NCBI RefSeq assembly: GCF_947253395.1 | Contig: NZ_CAMXYY010000001.1 | Coordinates: 1-64,000 of the forward strand | Direction: 5' to 3' | Length of the DNA: 64,000 bases | Origin: an uncultured Olegusella sp. | GTDB lineage: Bacteria; Actinomycetota; Coriobacteriia; Coriobacteriales; Atopobiaceae | In this document: piece after piece, positions 41,783 through 52,839 of the stretch | How the letters are laid out: each line of letters starts with the position of its first letter | Position numbering within the stretch: the first letter of the stretch is position 1 | Position numbers and translations under genes: made by a program | The notes under the pieces: generated by a model | The model's database searches: none | What the model was told of the DNA's origin: nothing | The model's input: the letters and a program-made list of their open reading frames with translations, nothing else

Positions 41783-43363
41783 ATGCCAAGCGTTGCGAGT
41801 AAATATACAGATATCATCCCAAAGCGGGGCGCCACGCAAGGGGTACCTATGTCGAAAGATGAGCTCAGCGATTTAAAGGCGCCAGTGGTGCTTATGGTCT
41901 CGGGTGGTGCCGACTCAACCGCTTTGCTTGTGTTGGCCGCAAATTCTACGCTTGATATAGCTGATGGACGGGGCAAGGCGCATATTGCGCGTGAACGTTT
42001 GCATGTGCTGCATGTCAATCACCAATTGCGCGGTATCGATGCGCAGGAGGATGAAGAGTTTGTTTGTGATCTGGCCTTACGCTATGGGATTCCTTGTACG
42101 GTGCGACGTGCTGATGTTGCGGCGCTCGCTGCAGTGGGGGATGGCAATGTAGAAAATGCAGGTCGTGAGTTGCGTTATGCAGCAGCGGCAGAGCTTGCCA
42201 ATATGCTATCGGATAAGGCTGGAACCCCTCGATCGGCTGCTCGAATTTTGACGGCTCATACTGCAGATGACCGTGCTGAAACATTTTTTATGAATGCGCT
42301 GCGTGGGACAGGGCCAGCAGGTCTTGCCTCTATTCCGCGCAGGCGTAATCGCATCGTGCGTCCATTATTGGATTTTGAGCATGATGAGCTGTGCAATCTG
42401 CTGACTATGCGGGGGATTGTTTGGCGTGAGGATAAGACTAATGCTGACACACGCTATTTGCGCTCCTATGTACGGCACGTGCTATTGCCTGTGGCAAAGG
42501 AGCGAAATGCCCGCTTGAGTACCACTTTGGCTGCGACCTGCGATATTTTGTCTGATGAGGATGCATATTTGACCCAGCTGGCTGCACGAGCTTTGCGCGA
42601 ATTGACGCGGAGGCAGGCTGACGGCATGGTTGCGCTTGATGCAGGAAGACTTGCAGCATCTGAGGTGGTCATTGCACGCCGTGTGGTCAAACAGCTTATC
42701 GCGCGTTTGGCGCCCAGCGCGCGTGTTGAAGCGCGACACGTGAGCGCGCTTTTGCAGTTGGTCGCTGCGGGCAGCGGCTCTGTTCAGGTAGTAGAAGGTA
42801 TTGACGCCCGCGTGGAATATGGTCTGCTCTTTGTAAGGACACGGCGTATAAAGGCAGCCGGTGAGCTTGCTGCGTGGTTGGAGGTCCCATCTCCGCATGT
42901 CATCACAACAGCGCCTGATGCGCGTGGCATTTTGAGCTTGCCAGATGGGCGTACGCTGGTGGCCCGACTTGCCACAGTTCCGCGCGGCGGGGATCCTGTT
43001 GCTTTGGCGCGCGCGCATGGAAAAGAATGGACCGGTGCATCAGTGCTGTTAGATGCTGCTGCTTGCGGGGTCGATCCTGAGCGGGGTGGACGCCTTTGGG
43101 TAGACGCACCAAGTGCAGGGGATGTGCTTTGTCCTTTGGGAATGCATGGGCAGTCAAAAAAGCTTTCTGATTTGCTTAATGAAGCAAAGATTCCAGCAGC
43201 AGATCGCGCGAGTGTGCCAATTTTGCGCACGGGTCCGAGAGGACAGATTGTTTGGATTGCGGGTATACGGGCGGATGAGCGTGTCCGTTGTACGTCTCAT
43301 ACGCGTGAGCTGCTAGAATTGGACATTATTGCAACAGATGACTTGCCGAGTGGTCAGGTTTAG
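41783..43363 (+). CDS. tilS: tRNA(Ile)-lysidine synthetase
   Basis: 526 residues. N-type ATP pyrophosphatase P-loop SGGADSTA (40-47), then HVNHQLRG and TAHTADDRAETFFMNALRGTG, typical of TilS; substrate-binding C-domains follow. It lysidinylates the CAT anticodon of the minor tRNA-Ile. Two starts are plausible: ATG 41783 (AAAGG upstream) and ATG 41849 (AAGGGG five bases upstream, giving 504 residues with the P-loop nearer the usual place). First gene of the conserved tilS-hpt-ftsH cluster. Confidence 0.93.
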   Translation: MPSVASKYTDIIPKRGATQGVPMSKDELSDLKAPVVLMVSGGADSTALLVLAANSTLDIADGRGKAHIARERLHVLHVNHQLRGIDAQEDEEFVCDLALRYGIPCTVRRADVAALAAVGDGNVENAGRELRYAAAAELANMLSDKAGTPRSAARILTAHTADDRAETFFMNALRGTGPAGLASIPRRRNRIVRPLLDFEHDELCNLLTMRGIVWREDKTNADTRYLRSYVRHVLLPVAKERNARLSTTLAATCDILSDEDAYLTQLAARALRELTRRQADGMVALDAGRLAASEVVIARRVVKQLIARLAPSARVEARHVSALLQLVAAGSGSVQVVEGIDARVEYGLLFVRTRRIKAAGELAAWLEVPSPHVITTAPDARGILSLPDGRTLVARLATVPRGGDPVALARAHGKEWTGASVLLDAAACGVDPERGGRLWVDAPSAGDVLCPLGMHGQSKKLSDLLNEAKIPAADRASVPILRTGPRGQIVWIAGIRADERVRCTSHTRELLELDIIATDDLPSGQV

Positions 43364-43395
43364 GGTGGCAGTACCACATGCCAAAGGAGGAAATC

Positions 43396-43947
43396 ATGGC
43401 GGAGCAACATCCTGATATTGAGAGCGTTCTGCTTTCCGAGGATGATATTCGTACTATCGTATCCCGCATGGGGGCCGAGATTACTAAAGACTATGAGGGC
43501 AAAAATCCCTTGTTGGTGGCTGTGTTGCGTGGAGCGGTGGTTTTTACCGCTGATTTGATTCGTGCAATAGAGTGCCCGCTGTCGGTTGACTTTATGGCTG
43601 TGTCAAGTTATGGCGATGGCGTGAAATCCTCTGGCGTTGTACGCATTGTTAAGGACCTCGATACCAAGATCGAAGGCCGTGATGTTCTCATTGTTGAGGA
43701 TATTTTGGATTCTGGCTTGACGCTGAGCTACCTGATTCGCATGCTGCAGTCGCGCAATCCAGCATCCGTGCGTGTGGCCACCTTTGCGGTTAAGGATATT
43801 GAGGGCAAAAAGCCTGCGGTTGCTCCAACCTATGTCGGCACCCATGTGCCCGATTCATTTATTGTTGGCTATGGTCTCGATTTTGCTGAGCGCTACCGTA
43901 ACCTCCCTTATATTGGTGTGCTCAAACCCGAGGTCTATGGCGACTAG
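43396..43947 (+). CDS. hpt: Hypoxanthine phosphoribosyltransferase
   Basis: 183 residues. PRPP-binding loop VLIVEDILDSGLTLSYL (about 96-112), and the base-recognition VAPTYVGTHVPDSFIVGYGLDFAERYRNLP region (about 138-170). It salvages hypoxanthine and guanine to nucleotides. The first ATG of the frame at 43378 is poor; ATG 43396 has AAAGGAGG at ideal distance. Second gene of tilS-hpt-ftsH. Confidence 0.95.
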   Translation: MAEQHPDIESVLLSEDDIRTIVSRMGAEITKDYEGKNPLLVAVLRGAVVFTADLIRAIECPLSVDFMAVSSYGDGVKSSGVVRIVKDLDTKIEGRDVLIVEDILDSGLTLSYLIRMLQSRNPASVRVATFAVKDIEGKKPAVAPTYVGTHVPDSFIVGYGLDFAERYRNLPYIGVLKPEVYGD

Positions 43948-44008
43948 CTTTACCATTGGGACGCGCTGGGACAATATTCCGAGTGCGTTTTAGTAAGGAG
44001 ATTTATTC

Positions 44009-46012
44009 GTGTCCGAAAATCACTTCCCTGACGATCCGCGTAAACCAAACCTTCCAGAAGATCCGTTTAATGGGATGCCCGACCCGCGTCATGGCCGTCG
44101 CATAAGTCCTGCGTATCTTATTGTTGCGTTGGCTTTTTGCGCATATCTTGCCTTTGGCATGTTTAATAATCTGCGGTCCGCAGTAAAAGAAGAAACACTT
44201 TCTACCAGTCAGTTTGTGGCTGCAGTAAAGGAAGAGCGTGTCGTTGAGGTTACCTACAAGACGGCGGACGGCAGTCTGTCTGGCAAGTATCATTCCAACA
44301 AAAAGTCTAAAGGTAACACCAAGGAACTGAGTCAGTTTAAGAGCTACTACGTGGGTGCTGACAGCCTGAACAATCTGATGGAAAAGCATCCCAAAGTGGA
44401 ATTTAAGGTTGACACAAGTGATGGCTCCCTGTTGCAAACGATTTTGGTGTCAGCGTTGCCAACGGCTGCCCTTGTGCTAGTTTTTGTGTACTTCATGAGG
44501 CAAATTGCCAGCCAGAATAGCAAATCCATGCAATTTGGCCAGACCAAAGCGCTCACTACAGAAGAGTCACGACCCAAGACGAAGTTTAGTGATGTGGCAG
44601 GTATTGATGAGGCGGTGGAGGAGCTAAAAGAGGTTCGCGACTTCCTCAAAGAGCCCGAGCGTTATCAAAAAATGGGTGCCAAGATTCCCCATGGTGTACT
44701 GCTGGTGGGGCCTCCAGGAACAGGTAAGACCCTGCTTGCCAAGGCAGTTGCTGGCGAGGCGGGTGTACCTTTCTTTTCCATCTCAGGTTCGGACTTTGTT
44801 GAGATGTTTGTGGGTGTCGGCGCAAGTCGCGTGCGTGACCTATTCAAACAGGCAAAAGCTGCAGCCCCCGCCATTGTATTTATCGACGAGATTGATGCGG
44901 TAGGACGTCAGCGCGGCGCTGGCCTAGGCGGCGGACACGACGAACGCGAACAGACGTTAAATCAACTGTTGGTGGCAATGGATGGCTTTGAGGACAATAC
45001 CGCAGTTATTTTGATTGCTGCGACCAACCGTCCCGATGTTTTGGATCCCGCCTTGTTGCGCCCAGGACGTTTTGATCGTACGGTGACGGTGGATAGGCCC
45101 GATGTCGTTGGTCGCGAAAAAATTCTGCGTGTGCATGGCGCTAATAAGCCCTTAGCTCAAGATGTTGATTACAAACGCATCGCAAAGCTGACTCCAGGTT
45201 TTTCAGGGGCTGATTTGGCCAACCTTATGAATGAAGCTGCTCTGCTTGCTGCTCGTTTACACAAAGAGCACGTGAGTATGTCAGAAATTCAGGAAGCCAT
45301 GGAGCGTGTTATTGCTGGTCCCGAGCGCCGTACGCGTGTGATGACCGAACAAGAGCGTAAAACCATTGCCTATCATGAGTCTGGGCACGCACTGGTTGGT
45401 CATGTACTGGAAAACTCTAATCCCGTGCACAAAATTACGATTATTCCCCGTGGTCAGGCTCTGGGTTATACGATGCAGCTTCCTGAGGAAGACCACTTCT
45501 TGCAGACGCGTAATGCCATGCTGGATGACTTGGCAACATTGCTTGGCGGTCGTACTGCTGAGGAGCTGTTTTGTGATGACATCACGACAGGTGCGAGCAA
45601 TGATATTGAACGTGCAACCAAGCTTGCGCGCAGCATGGTAACGCGTTATGGCATGAGTGATTCGCTTGGTATTCAGGTATTTGGCGAGGCTCAACATGAG
45701 GTATTCCTTGGTCGTGATTTGGCTGACAAGCAGGACTACTCTGCGGAAACAGCTAAGCGTATTGATGATGAGGTGGAGCGCATCATGCGCGAAGCACACG
45801 ATCGTGCAACCGCGGTATTGAGTGCTCGTCGCAAACAGATGGATCAAATGGCTGAGGTTTTGTTGGAGCGTGAAACAGTTGAGGGTCCTGTGCTGGATGC
45901 ACTTTTGGCAGGGACTTGGGATGAGTATTCCGCTCAAGAAACTGCTGTCGCAGACCCTTCAACCTCTGAGCCCGATTGTGGACCTAGCACAAGCACAGCT
46001 GTGTCTACGTAA
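44009..46012 (+). CDS. ftsH: ATP-dependent zinc metalloprotease FtsH
   Basis: 667 residues, GTG start with AAGGAG eight bases upstream. Two N-terminal membrane helices (about 31-52 and 147-168) flank an extracytoplasmic loop. AAA+ domain with Walker A GPPGTGKT (about 233-240), Walker B VFIDEID (about 289) and SRH GRFDRT; metalloprotease motif HESGH at 456-460. It degrades membrane and short-lived soluble proteins. Last gene of tilS-hpt-ftsH. The Ser/Thr/Pro-rich tail is unremarkable. Confidence 0.97.
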   Translation: MSENHFPDDPRKPNLPEDPFNGMPDPRHGRRISPAYLIVALAFCAYLAFGMFNNLRSAVKEETLSTSQFVAAVKEERVVEVTYKTADGSLSGKYHSNKKSKGNTKELSQFKSYYVGADSLNNLMEKHPKVEFKVDTSDGSLLQTILVSALPTAALVLVFVYFMRQIASQNSKSMQFGQTKALTTEESRPKTKFSDVAGIDEAVEELKEVRDFLKEPERYQKMGAKIPHGVLLVGPPGTGKTLLAKAVAGEAGVPFFSISGSDFVEMFVGVGASRVRDLFKQAKAAAPAIVFIDEIDAVGRQRGAGLGGGHDEREQTLNQLLVAMDGFEDNTAVILIAATNRPDVLDPALLRPGRFDRTVTVDRPDVVGREKILRVHGANKPLAQDVDYKRIAKLTPGFSGADLANLMNEAALLAARLHKEHVSMSEIQEAMERVIAGPERRTRVMTEQERKTIAYHESGHALVGHVLENSNPVHKITIIPRGQALGYTMQLPEEDHFLQTRNAMLDDLATLLGGRTAEELFCDDITTGASNDIERATKLARSMVTRYGMSDSLGIQVFGEAQHEVFLGRDLADKQDYSAETAKRIDDEVERIMREAHDRATAVLSARRKQMDQMAEVLLERETVEGPVLDALLAGTWDEYSAQETAVADPSTSEPDCGPSTSTAVST

Positions 46013-46117
46013 ATAATCCCAGCTTCGTGAGGGTATTAAGCACAAAGCCAAGGCACCTGGCAGCACAAAGTAAAGGGGCTACAATGGTAGTTACATGCGT
46101 CGTCAGAAGGGAATTGC

Positions 46118-47308
46118 ATGTCTATCAACCAACAAAGCTACTCGTTTGGTGCCTCCAAATCTTCTATCCGCGAAATTGCTGCATATGGTGCTGCCCGCAA
46201 GGCAAAGATTGGTGCCGAAAAAGTCTTTGATTTTTCACTGGGCAATCCTTCAGCTCCCGCTCCTGTTGAGGTACGAGCCTCGATTGAACGCGCACTTGAG
46301 CTCCCAAGCATGCAGTTGCATGGGTATACTCCGGGCAACGGCCTGCTATCTGTGCGAAAAAAAGTTGCTGAGTTTCTTGCGCGTCGCTACGAATGCACGG
46401 CTGACGCTGCTGATCTCTATCTAACCTGTGGTGCTGCAGCCTCAATAACGCTGAGCCTGCATGCGGTAGTCAACGCGGGTGATGAGGTTATCGTAATCAC
46501 TCCGTATTTTCCCGAATATCGCGTGTGGATTGAGACTGCAGGTGCGACGTGTATCGAGGTTCCTGCAAATCAAAAAAACTTCCAAATTGATACTGTGGCA
46601 GTAGATGCAGCTATTACGCCTCGAACCAAAGCAATACTTATCAACTCACCCAATAACCCTGTGGGTTCAGTTTATTCTGCCAACAATCTTGCAGACCTTG
46701 CAGGCGTACTCCGACGCAAAGAGACGGAGTATGACAGCACAATATATCTGATTTCCGATGAGCCTTATCGCGAAATTGTGTATGGTGCTATGGTGCCTTG
46801 GGTCCCCGGCTATTATGAGCGCACCATTGTGGCTTACAGCTATTCCAAAGCGTTATCACTGCCAGGAGAGCGTATTGGTTGGGTGTATGTGCCTCAATCA
46901 AATCCCGATCACGATTGTCTTGTGTCTGCAATAGCTGGAGCTGGTCGCAAGTTGGGTTTTGTCTGTGCGCCATCGCTTTTCCAGCGCGTGCTCGCAGATT
47001 GTGTTGAGCTGCCTGCAGATGTTGATGTTTATACAAAAAATCGTGTTGCCCTTACCTCAGGTCTTTCCAAGCTGGGCTATCACTTCATCGAGCCGCAAGG
47101 AGCCTTCTATCTATGGGTTCAGGCGCTAGAGCCTGATGATGAAGCTTTCTTTGAGCGCGCAAAATCCTTTGAACTGTTGCCAGTACCTTCCACGAGTTTT
47201 GGTTGCAAGGGCTGGGTGCGTTTAGGGTATTGCGTTAGCTATGAAACCATCGTTAATTCGATGCCTGCTTGGAAGCAGCTCAAGGAAAGTTACGAGCAGG
47301 ACTGGTAA
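46118..47308 (+). CDS. PLP-dependent aminotransferase, class I/II
   Basis: 396 residues. PLP-binding Lys244 in YSYSKALSLPGERIGW; NSPNNPVG and SDEPYREIVY are the other fold-type I signatures. It is close to the AspC/PatA-type subgroup, transferring amino groups between amino acids and 2-oxo acids; the specific substrate is not determinable. GAAGGG precedes the ATG. It follows ftsH by 105 bp and precedes the PHP gene by 41 bp. Confidence 0.88.
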   Translation: MSINQQSYSFGASKSSIREIAAYGAARKAKIGAEKVFDFSLGNPSAPAPVEVRASIERALELPSMQLHGYTPGNGLLSVRKKVAEFLARRYECTADAADLYLTCGAAASITLSLHAVVNAGDEVIVITPYFPEYRVWIETAGATCIEVPANQKNFQIDTVAVDAAITPRTKAILINSPNNPVGSVYSANNLADLAGVLRRKETEYDSTIYLISDEPYREIVYGAMVPWVPGYYERTIVAYSYSKALSLPGERIGWVYVPQSNPDHDCLVSAIAGAGRKLGFVCAPSLFQRVLADCVELPADVDVYTKNRVALTSGLSKLGYHFIEPQGAFYLWVQALEPDDEAFFERAKSFELLPVPSTSFGCKGWVRLGYCVSYETIVNSMPAWKQLKESYEQDW

Positions 47309-47349
47309 GTTAGCGATTGTCATGCGAGCAAAATCAAGGGGGAGTACGT

Positions 47350-48192
47350 ATGACAGCTTTATCTACGCAGGAGCGACGCTATGCTTGTGATGTGCACACG
47401 CATACTGTCTACTCCCGTCACGCCTATTCGACAGTCGAGGAAAATGTGCGTGCGGCAGCTGATTGTGGCTTGGAACTACTCGGCATCAGTGAGCATTTTT
47501 CGGACATGCTGTTTGAGAACCGTAATATGCGCAATTTCCAGTATTTCGCCAATTTTCATTGTTGGCCGCGTGACTGGCATGGCGTGCGTTTGTTGCACGG
47601 CTGCGAAGCAGATATTGTCGACCTTGAAGGTCACTTATTTGGTTGGGATACGACCTATGACAAAAACATAGTTGATGCCCCTATTGAGCCGCTAACCCTT
47701 AAGGACTACGTCTTTGAGGAGTGCGACTACGTTGTCGCCAGCGTACATAACAAAGTCTTTACCGAAAATGCGAGTATCGCACAGACAACAGAAATGTATG
47801 TGCATGCACTTGAAGATCCCAAAGTCTTTATCTTGGGGCATACCGGCCGTTCAGGAGTGCCGTTTGATGTTGACGAGCTCCTGACGGTGGCACACGATTT
47901 GCACAAGCTCATTGAAATCAATGAGCATAGCTTTGCTGCATATTACGACCCTTATGTGCGCGACAATTGCCGCAGGATTGCTGAGCGTTGCGCTGAGATG
48001 GGCGTGCAGATTGCGGTCAATTCTGACGCACACATATCCTATAACGTGGGTCGTTTGCAGCAGGCCCCCCTGCTTTTAGATGAGATTGATTTTCCAGCTG
48101 ACTTGATTGCAACACGTTCGGCCAAAGCTTTTGAGCAGGCATTGAGCGATGCGGGCCTTGCATTGGCGGGCACCATTATTCCGCCTGCATAA
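47350..48192 (+). CDS. PHP-domain phosphoesterase
   Basis: 280 residues. PHP metal ligands: DVHTHTVYSRHA (about 14-25), GISEHF (about 45-50), GCEADI (about 83-88), ASVHNKV (about 130), LGHTGRS (about 162) and NSDAHIS (about 222). Family members include YcdX phosphatase and histidinol-phosphatase; with no his genes nearby, the substrate is unknown. ATG 47350 has GGGGGAG before it. Confidence 0.83.
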   Translation: MTALSTQERRYACDVHTHTVYSRHAYSTVEENVRAAADCGLELLGISEHFSDMLFENRNMRNFQYFANFHCWPRDWHGVRLLHGCEADIVDLEGHLFGWDTTYDKNIVDAPIEPLTLKDYVFEECDYVVASVHNKVFTENASIAQTTEMYVHALEDPKVFILGHTGRSGVPFDVDELLTVAHDLHKLIEINEHSFAAYYDPYVRDNCRRIAERCAEMGVQIAVNSDAHISYNVGRLQQAPLLLDEIDFPADLIATRSAKAFEQALSDAGLALAGTIIPPA

Positions 48193-48309
48193 AAGAGGCT
48201 GAGGCTGACGCAGATCCATAGAAACCAACGACAAACTTTCCAGAGCAGAATTGAGCAAAAAGCGCATTTGGGATTGTGAGGCAGCAAGACTCGCAATCCC
48301 TGATTACTC

Positions 48310-49257
48310 TTAACCCTCAATGGTGACCTCACCATCATCGCGAGGCAATGCGGTAGGTACAGGCTCGTCAATTGAGCCGCGATAAAATCCTCCGACAAAG
48401 GCTTCAGTGCGCATAACGTTGATTACGGCATGAGGATCGACTGTCCGGATGAGATGTATGATTTCGTCTTGCTCATAGGCTGAAATTACGGTAGTAATCA
48501 TCCACATCTTTTTATGCAAATAACCACCGTAGCCATTCATCACACAAGCGCCATGACGATAGCGCGATTGGTAGGCAACAAGAATCTGCATAGGCAATCG
48601 AGTGGTAATTTGCAACGTCACACGTTCGTAGCGATGATAAAAAGCTGAGATTGTATGGGTGGAAAGATACTGAAACACGATGGACCACGCTGCGTTTTCC
48701 CAGCCAAAAAGCCATCCAAAAATCATCAACATAAGGCAATTACCAGCAAAAATATAAGACCAAATAGTCTTGCCGGTACGCTTTGCCACCAGCATAGAAA
48801 TAAAATCAGTACCGCCAGTAGATGCACCACCTTTCAGGGCAACTGCGATAGAGAGACCGTATAACACGCCGCCAAAAACAACATTAAGCACAGTTTCGCT
48901 CATCAAGGGCTGAAAGTGCAGCAATTGCAAAAACATTGATGCAAGGATGACTTGTATACTTGAAAAAATAACAAAACGATGTGAAATGTGTCGCCAGCAT
49001 ATAAAAGCCACGGGTATATTGAGCGCAATCATACCCACAAAAGTTGGAAAGGAAAAACCGCCCAAGGCAGCAATGCGGTCTATGAGAATCGCAAGCCCCG
49101 TAAAGCCGCTGGACAAAAGCCCTGAAGGACGGAGAAATACTTGCAATACAAAAGCCTGAAGTAGAGCAGAACATACAACAGCAATGCCAGTGACTATTCT
49201 GCGCACGCTTCGATAGCGCGCAAATTCTAGTGCCTTATCGGTGAGCTTGTCGCTCAA
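48310..49257 (-). CDS. YitT-family membrane protein (DUF161/DUF2179)
   Basis: 315 residues. Five to six hydrophobic segments in residues 18-190 with the YitT pattern (LRPSGLLSSGFTGLAILID, GGVLYGLSIAVALKGGASTGGTDFISMLVAKRTGK), then a C-terminal soluble DUF2179 domain (about 215-295; YGGYLHKKMWMITTVISAYE). Transport function is suspected but unproven for the family. TTG start, with AAAGGG nine bases upstream. It is divergent from mfd across about 60 bp. Confidence 0.85.
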   Translation of the reverse strand: MSDKLTDKALEFARYRSVRRIVTGIAVVCSALLQAFVLQVFLRPSGLLSSGFTGLAILIDRIAALGGFSFPTFVGMIALNIPVAFICWRHISHRFVIFSSIQVILASMFLQLLHFQPLMSETVLNVVFGGVLYGLSIAVALKGGASTGGTDFISMLVAKRTGKTIWSYIFAGNCLMLMIFGWLFGWENAAWSIVFQYLSTHTISAFYHRYERVTLQITTRLPMQILVAYQSRYRHGACVMNGYGGYLHKKMWMITTVISAYEQDEIIHLIRTVDPHAVINVMRTEAFVGGFYRGSIDEPVPTALPRDDGEVTIEG

Positions 49258-49318
49258 GATCGCATCCCTTTCTGTTGCCCTGCCTATCCCTGTTTTCGTC
49301 GAATGGTACCATGTTCTT

Positions 49319-52300
49319 ATGCTAATAAATCGAGTTTCTCGGCGGCTCTTGGCTGCCCCTGAATTAAAACCTCTTCTGCAGGAGTTGTGCGCTGGTCATG
49401 ACGCAACGCTTGCGCTTGCGCAGTCTGCACGCCCCTTGATGGTGGCAGCGCTATGGGCGCAAAATCCAAGGCCCTGTCTTTTTGTAGTGCCAGGTGAGGA
49501 TGCAGCTGACCTTGCCGCTCGCTCGCTTGCCGCTTGGTTGGGACAAGAGCGTGTTTTGCGCTATCCCGATCGGCGCGATTATCCCTGGTCTGACAAGCAG
49601 CCCGATCAAGCAGTAATTGCTGCGCGCTGCCAAGCGGTAGCCAAGCTTTCTTTGGGCGAGCAGATCCTTGTGGTGGCGAGTGCACATGCCTTACTTCGTC
49701 GTGTGCCACCACAGGGTTCGGATTATTTTGCGAGCGCACGCTTTGATATCGGGGATGAAGTCGAGTTTAGTGAGGCCACGTGCATTCTTGTGAGCATGGG
49801 CTATTCCGATGCTGGAGAAGCAGGGCAAGTTGATACCCCAGGTCTTTTTTATGCGCATGGTGATGCGATTGATGTGTTTCCCGCCCAAGCTACGAGCCCT
49901 GTACGCATTGAATTTTTTGGTGATGAGATTGACCGTGTGCGTCGTATGGTGGCCTCAACAGGTCAAACCATTGGTGAACTCGAGGGTGTGACGCTCGTAC
50001 CATGCCGCGAGTTGGCACTTACTGACCGAACGGTTGCCAATGCGAGTCGCGCACTCTATAACGCTGCACAAGATTCAACCGATATTGCTGCTGATTTGGA
50101 ACTCATCCAGCAGCGTGCGGCTGATCCGACGCTCGAGCGTTATCTTCCCCAGCTTTACGGCAAAACGAGCAGTCCGCTGGAGCATATGAGCAAAGATATG
50201 CTGGTGGTTCTTGCGGAGCCTCGCGCGTTGTTTGACGACTGTATGCGTAACTATGAAGAGGTGAGTGCCACAGCCAATGCCAAGCGTATTGATATTTCCG
50301 AACTCTATACCGCGCCGCGCGACCTAGATTTTGGTAAGCAACAACGCTTGTCACTCTCGTCTATTCTTCGTGCGGGAGGTACGGTAACCGCCCAGATTGA
50401 AGTTAAGCAACCTGGCATCGCAGGTACAGATACGCGTTTGCTTGGTCGTGTTCGCGAGTTGCTGAACAACGGCAGTACGGTGCTTTTTGCTATGCCTGAT
50501 CGCCGTGCGCGCGAAGCATTGAAGCAAACCTTCTCGGCAGAGCATATTGCTTTTTGTGAAACACTTGGTGCTGACTCCGAAAATCAAGTGCCAGTAGAGT
50601 CGCCTGATGCCAACGCGTCAGCCCGCCCACTCAAGGCTGGCATGGTGAATTTTATTGATGCACCTGTGCCTGCGGGTGTTGTATTGCCCTCGGCTCGTCT
50701 CGCATTACTTTCTGTGTCTGACTTAAGCTCGCGTATAGCCAAACGCAAGCGTCATCGCAGCCGGCATATCGATCCTACTGAAGTGAGCTTTCCCTTTAAG
50801 CCAGGGGACTATGTGGTGCATGAAACCCATGGTATTGCGCTTTTTGCTGCAATTGAGCGCAGAAGCGACTTTGGCGCACCATCGGACTTCTTCCGCCTGG
50901 AATATGCAGCAGGCGATTTGTTGTTTGTGCCTATAGAGCAAGCTGATCGTCTGACACGCTATGTAGGTGCCGACGGCGCATCTCCACGTTTGACAAGACT
51001 TAATACCGCTGACTGGAGTCGTGCGACCAACAAGGCGCGCGCTTCAGCAAAAAAGCTCGCCTTTGACTTGGTGGATCTTTATACACGTCGCGCAACCGTT
51101 GCGGGCTATTCCTTTGCACCAGATACGCCAGCGCAGTTTGATATGGAAGCGAATTTTCCCTATGAACTGACAGCCGACCAAAAATCCGCCATCGCTGACA
51201 TCAAAGCGGATATGGAGAGTAATCGTCCGATGGACCGCCTGCTGTGTGGTGATGTAGGTTTTGGCAAAACTGAAGTTGCTTTGCGAGCTGCATTTAAGTG
51301 CTGCCAAGATGGCAAGCAGGTCATGGTGTTGTGTCCTACGACGATTTTGGCGCAACAGCACTACGAGACCTTCTTTGCTCGCTTTGCTCCCTTTGATCTG
51401 AATGTGTGCGTGCTATCGCGCTTTGTGACTCCCGCAAAGACACGCCGTGCCATAGCAGGCTTTGCAGAGGGCAAAGTCAACGTGCTTATCGGTACGCATC
51501 GTCTGCTATCGGCAGATGTTAATCCCCATGATCTTGGCCTTGTTATCATTGACGAGGAGCAGCGCTTTGGTGTTCAACACAAAGAGCAGCTCAAAAACCT
51601 GCGAGAACAAGTTGATGTGCTCACGCTTTCGGCTACGCCTATTCCAAGAACGATGCAAATGGCGATGAGTGGCGTGCGTGATATGAGTCTTATCATGACA
51701 CCTCCTCCGGGTAGGCTGCCCGTTATGGTGAGCGTAGGGGAGTATGATCCCGATCTAGTGTCAGCGGCAATACGTGAGGAAATGGCACGCAAGGGACAGG
51801 TATATTACGTATCAAATCGCGTGCATACTATTGATGATGCGGTTGCTCGTGTGATGGAAGCAGCGCCCGAGGCGCGCATTGGTGTGGCGCATGGCAAGAT
51901 GACAGCTTCTAAGGTTGAAGATGTCATGATGGAGTTTGAAGCGCATGACATTGATGTTCTTATTGCGACAACTATCATCGAAAGCGGTATTGATAATCCA
52001 CATACCAATACCTTGATTATCGAAGACTCACAGCGCTTAGGCTTGGCACAGTTGTATCAGCTTAAAGGCCGTGTTGGACGCGGACATACTCAGGCGTATG
52101 CCTACTTTATGTTTCCGCCTGAGCAGCTCCTCACGCCCGAGGCGACTGACCGCCTCACCGCCATCAATGAGTATCAAGAACTTGGCAGCGGCATGAAAAT
52201 TGCCATGCGTGACTTGGAGATTCGCGGTGCGGGCTCTCTTGTGGGTGCAGAGCAGCATGGTAATTTATCGAGCGTTGGTTTTGACCTCTTTACACAGATG

Positions 52301-52804
52301 CTCAGCCAGGCCGTTGCTGAAGCGCGGGGCGAGACGAGCGAAGAGAATCTTGCTCAATCCGACGTTGCTATCAATTTGTCTGCGGATTACTTCTTGGCAG
52401 AAGAATATTTGCCTGAGGTTGATCGTCGTGTACTGACCTACCGCAAACTGGCAGGCGCTGAAGAATTGGCTGAGGTCGATAAGCTGCAAATTGAGCTTGA
52501 GGAACGCTACGGCGCAATGCCACTGGCAGCAAAAAATCTTTTTGACCGCGCGCGCATTCGTATCCGCGCGTCGCGCTTGGGCGTAACGTCGGTTTCTTTG
52601 ACAGCAAGCAAGCTGACTTATATCGGCATCAAGCTGAGTCGCGAAATGTCACTGCGTGTGCGTGAGCGTCGCGGACTGTATTATCCCCAGACGAACAAAC
52701 TCGTCTACCCCTTCCACAAGTCGGAAGAACAGGTTATGCCTGCTGCACTCGGTGTACTTGAAGCGGTTGGTGGCAATGATGACGTAGAAGAAGACGAGCA
52801 ATAG
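49319..52804 (+). CDS. mfd: Transcription-repair coupling factor
   Basis: 1161 residues. UvrB-homology N-terminus, RNA-polymerase-interaction domain (PGDYVVHETHGIALF, about 500), and an SF2 translocase: Walker A GDVGFGKTE (about 644), DEEQ box IIDEEQRFG (about 743), motif VI QLKGRVGRG; then the TRCF C-domain. It displaces stalled RNA polymerase and recruits UvrA. The ATG at 49319 has no clear ribosome site, so the exact start is uncertain. Confidence 0.95.
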   Translation: MLINRVSRRLLAAPELKPLLQELCAGHDATLALAQSARPLMVAALWAQNPRPCLFVVPGEDAADLAARSLAAWLGQERVLRYPDRRDYPWSDKQPDQAVIAARCQAVAKLSLGEQILVVASAHALLRRVPPQGSDYFASARFDIGDEVEFSEATCILVSMGYSDAGEAGQVDTPGLFYAHGDAIDVFPAQATSPVRIEFFGDEIDRVRRMVASTGQTIGELEGVTLVPCRELALTDRTVANASRALYNAAQDSTDIAADLELIQQRAADPTLERYLPQLYGKTSSPLEHMSKDMLVVLAEPRALFDDCMRNYEEVSATANAKRIDISELYTAPRDLDFGKQQRLSLSSILRAGGTVTAQIEVKQPGIAGTDTRLLGRVRELLNNGSTVLFAMPDRRAREALKQTFSAEHIAFCETLGADSENQVPVESPDANASARPLKAGMVNFIDAPVPAGVVLPSARLALLSVSDLSSRIAKRKRHRSRHIDPTEVSFPFKPGDYVVHETHGIALFAAIERRSDFGAPSDFFRLEYAAGDLLFVPIEQADRLTRYVGADGASPRLTRLNTADWSRATNKARASAKKLAFDLVDLYTRRATVAGYSFAPDTPAQFDMEANFPYELTADQKSAIADIKADMESNRPMDRLLCGDVGFGKTEVALRAAFKCCQDGKQVMVLCPTTILAQQHYETFFARFAPFDLNVCVLSRFVTPAKTRRAIAGFAEGKVNVLIGTHRLLSADVNPHDLGLVIIDEEQRFGVQHKEQLKNLREQVDVLTLSATPIPRTMQMAMSGVRDMSLIMTPPPGRLPVMVSVGEYDPDLVSAAIREEMARKGQVYYVSNRVHTIDDAVARVMEAAPEARIGVAHGKMTASKVEDVMMEFEAHDIDVLIATTIIESGIDNPHTNTLIIEDSQRLGLAQLYQLKGRVGRGHTQAYAYFMFPPEQLLTPEATDRLTAINEYQELGSGMKIAMRDLEIRGAGSLVGAEQHGNLSSVGFDLFTQMLSQAVAEARGETSEENLAQSDVAINLSADYFLAEEYLPEVDRRVLTYRKLAGAEELAEVDKLQIELEERYGAMPLAAKNLFDRARIRIRASRLGVTSVSLTASKLTYIGIKLSREMSLRVRERRGLYYPQTNKLVYPFHKSEEQVMPAALGVLEAVGGNDDVEEDEQ

Positions 52805-52839
52805 CATCGCGTAACGTATCCGCATATAGAGAGGCAGCT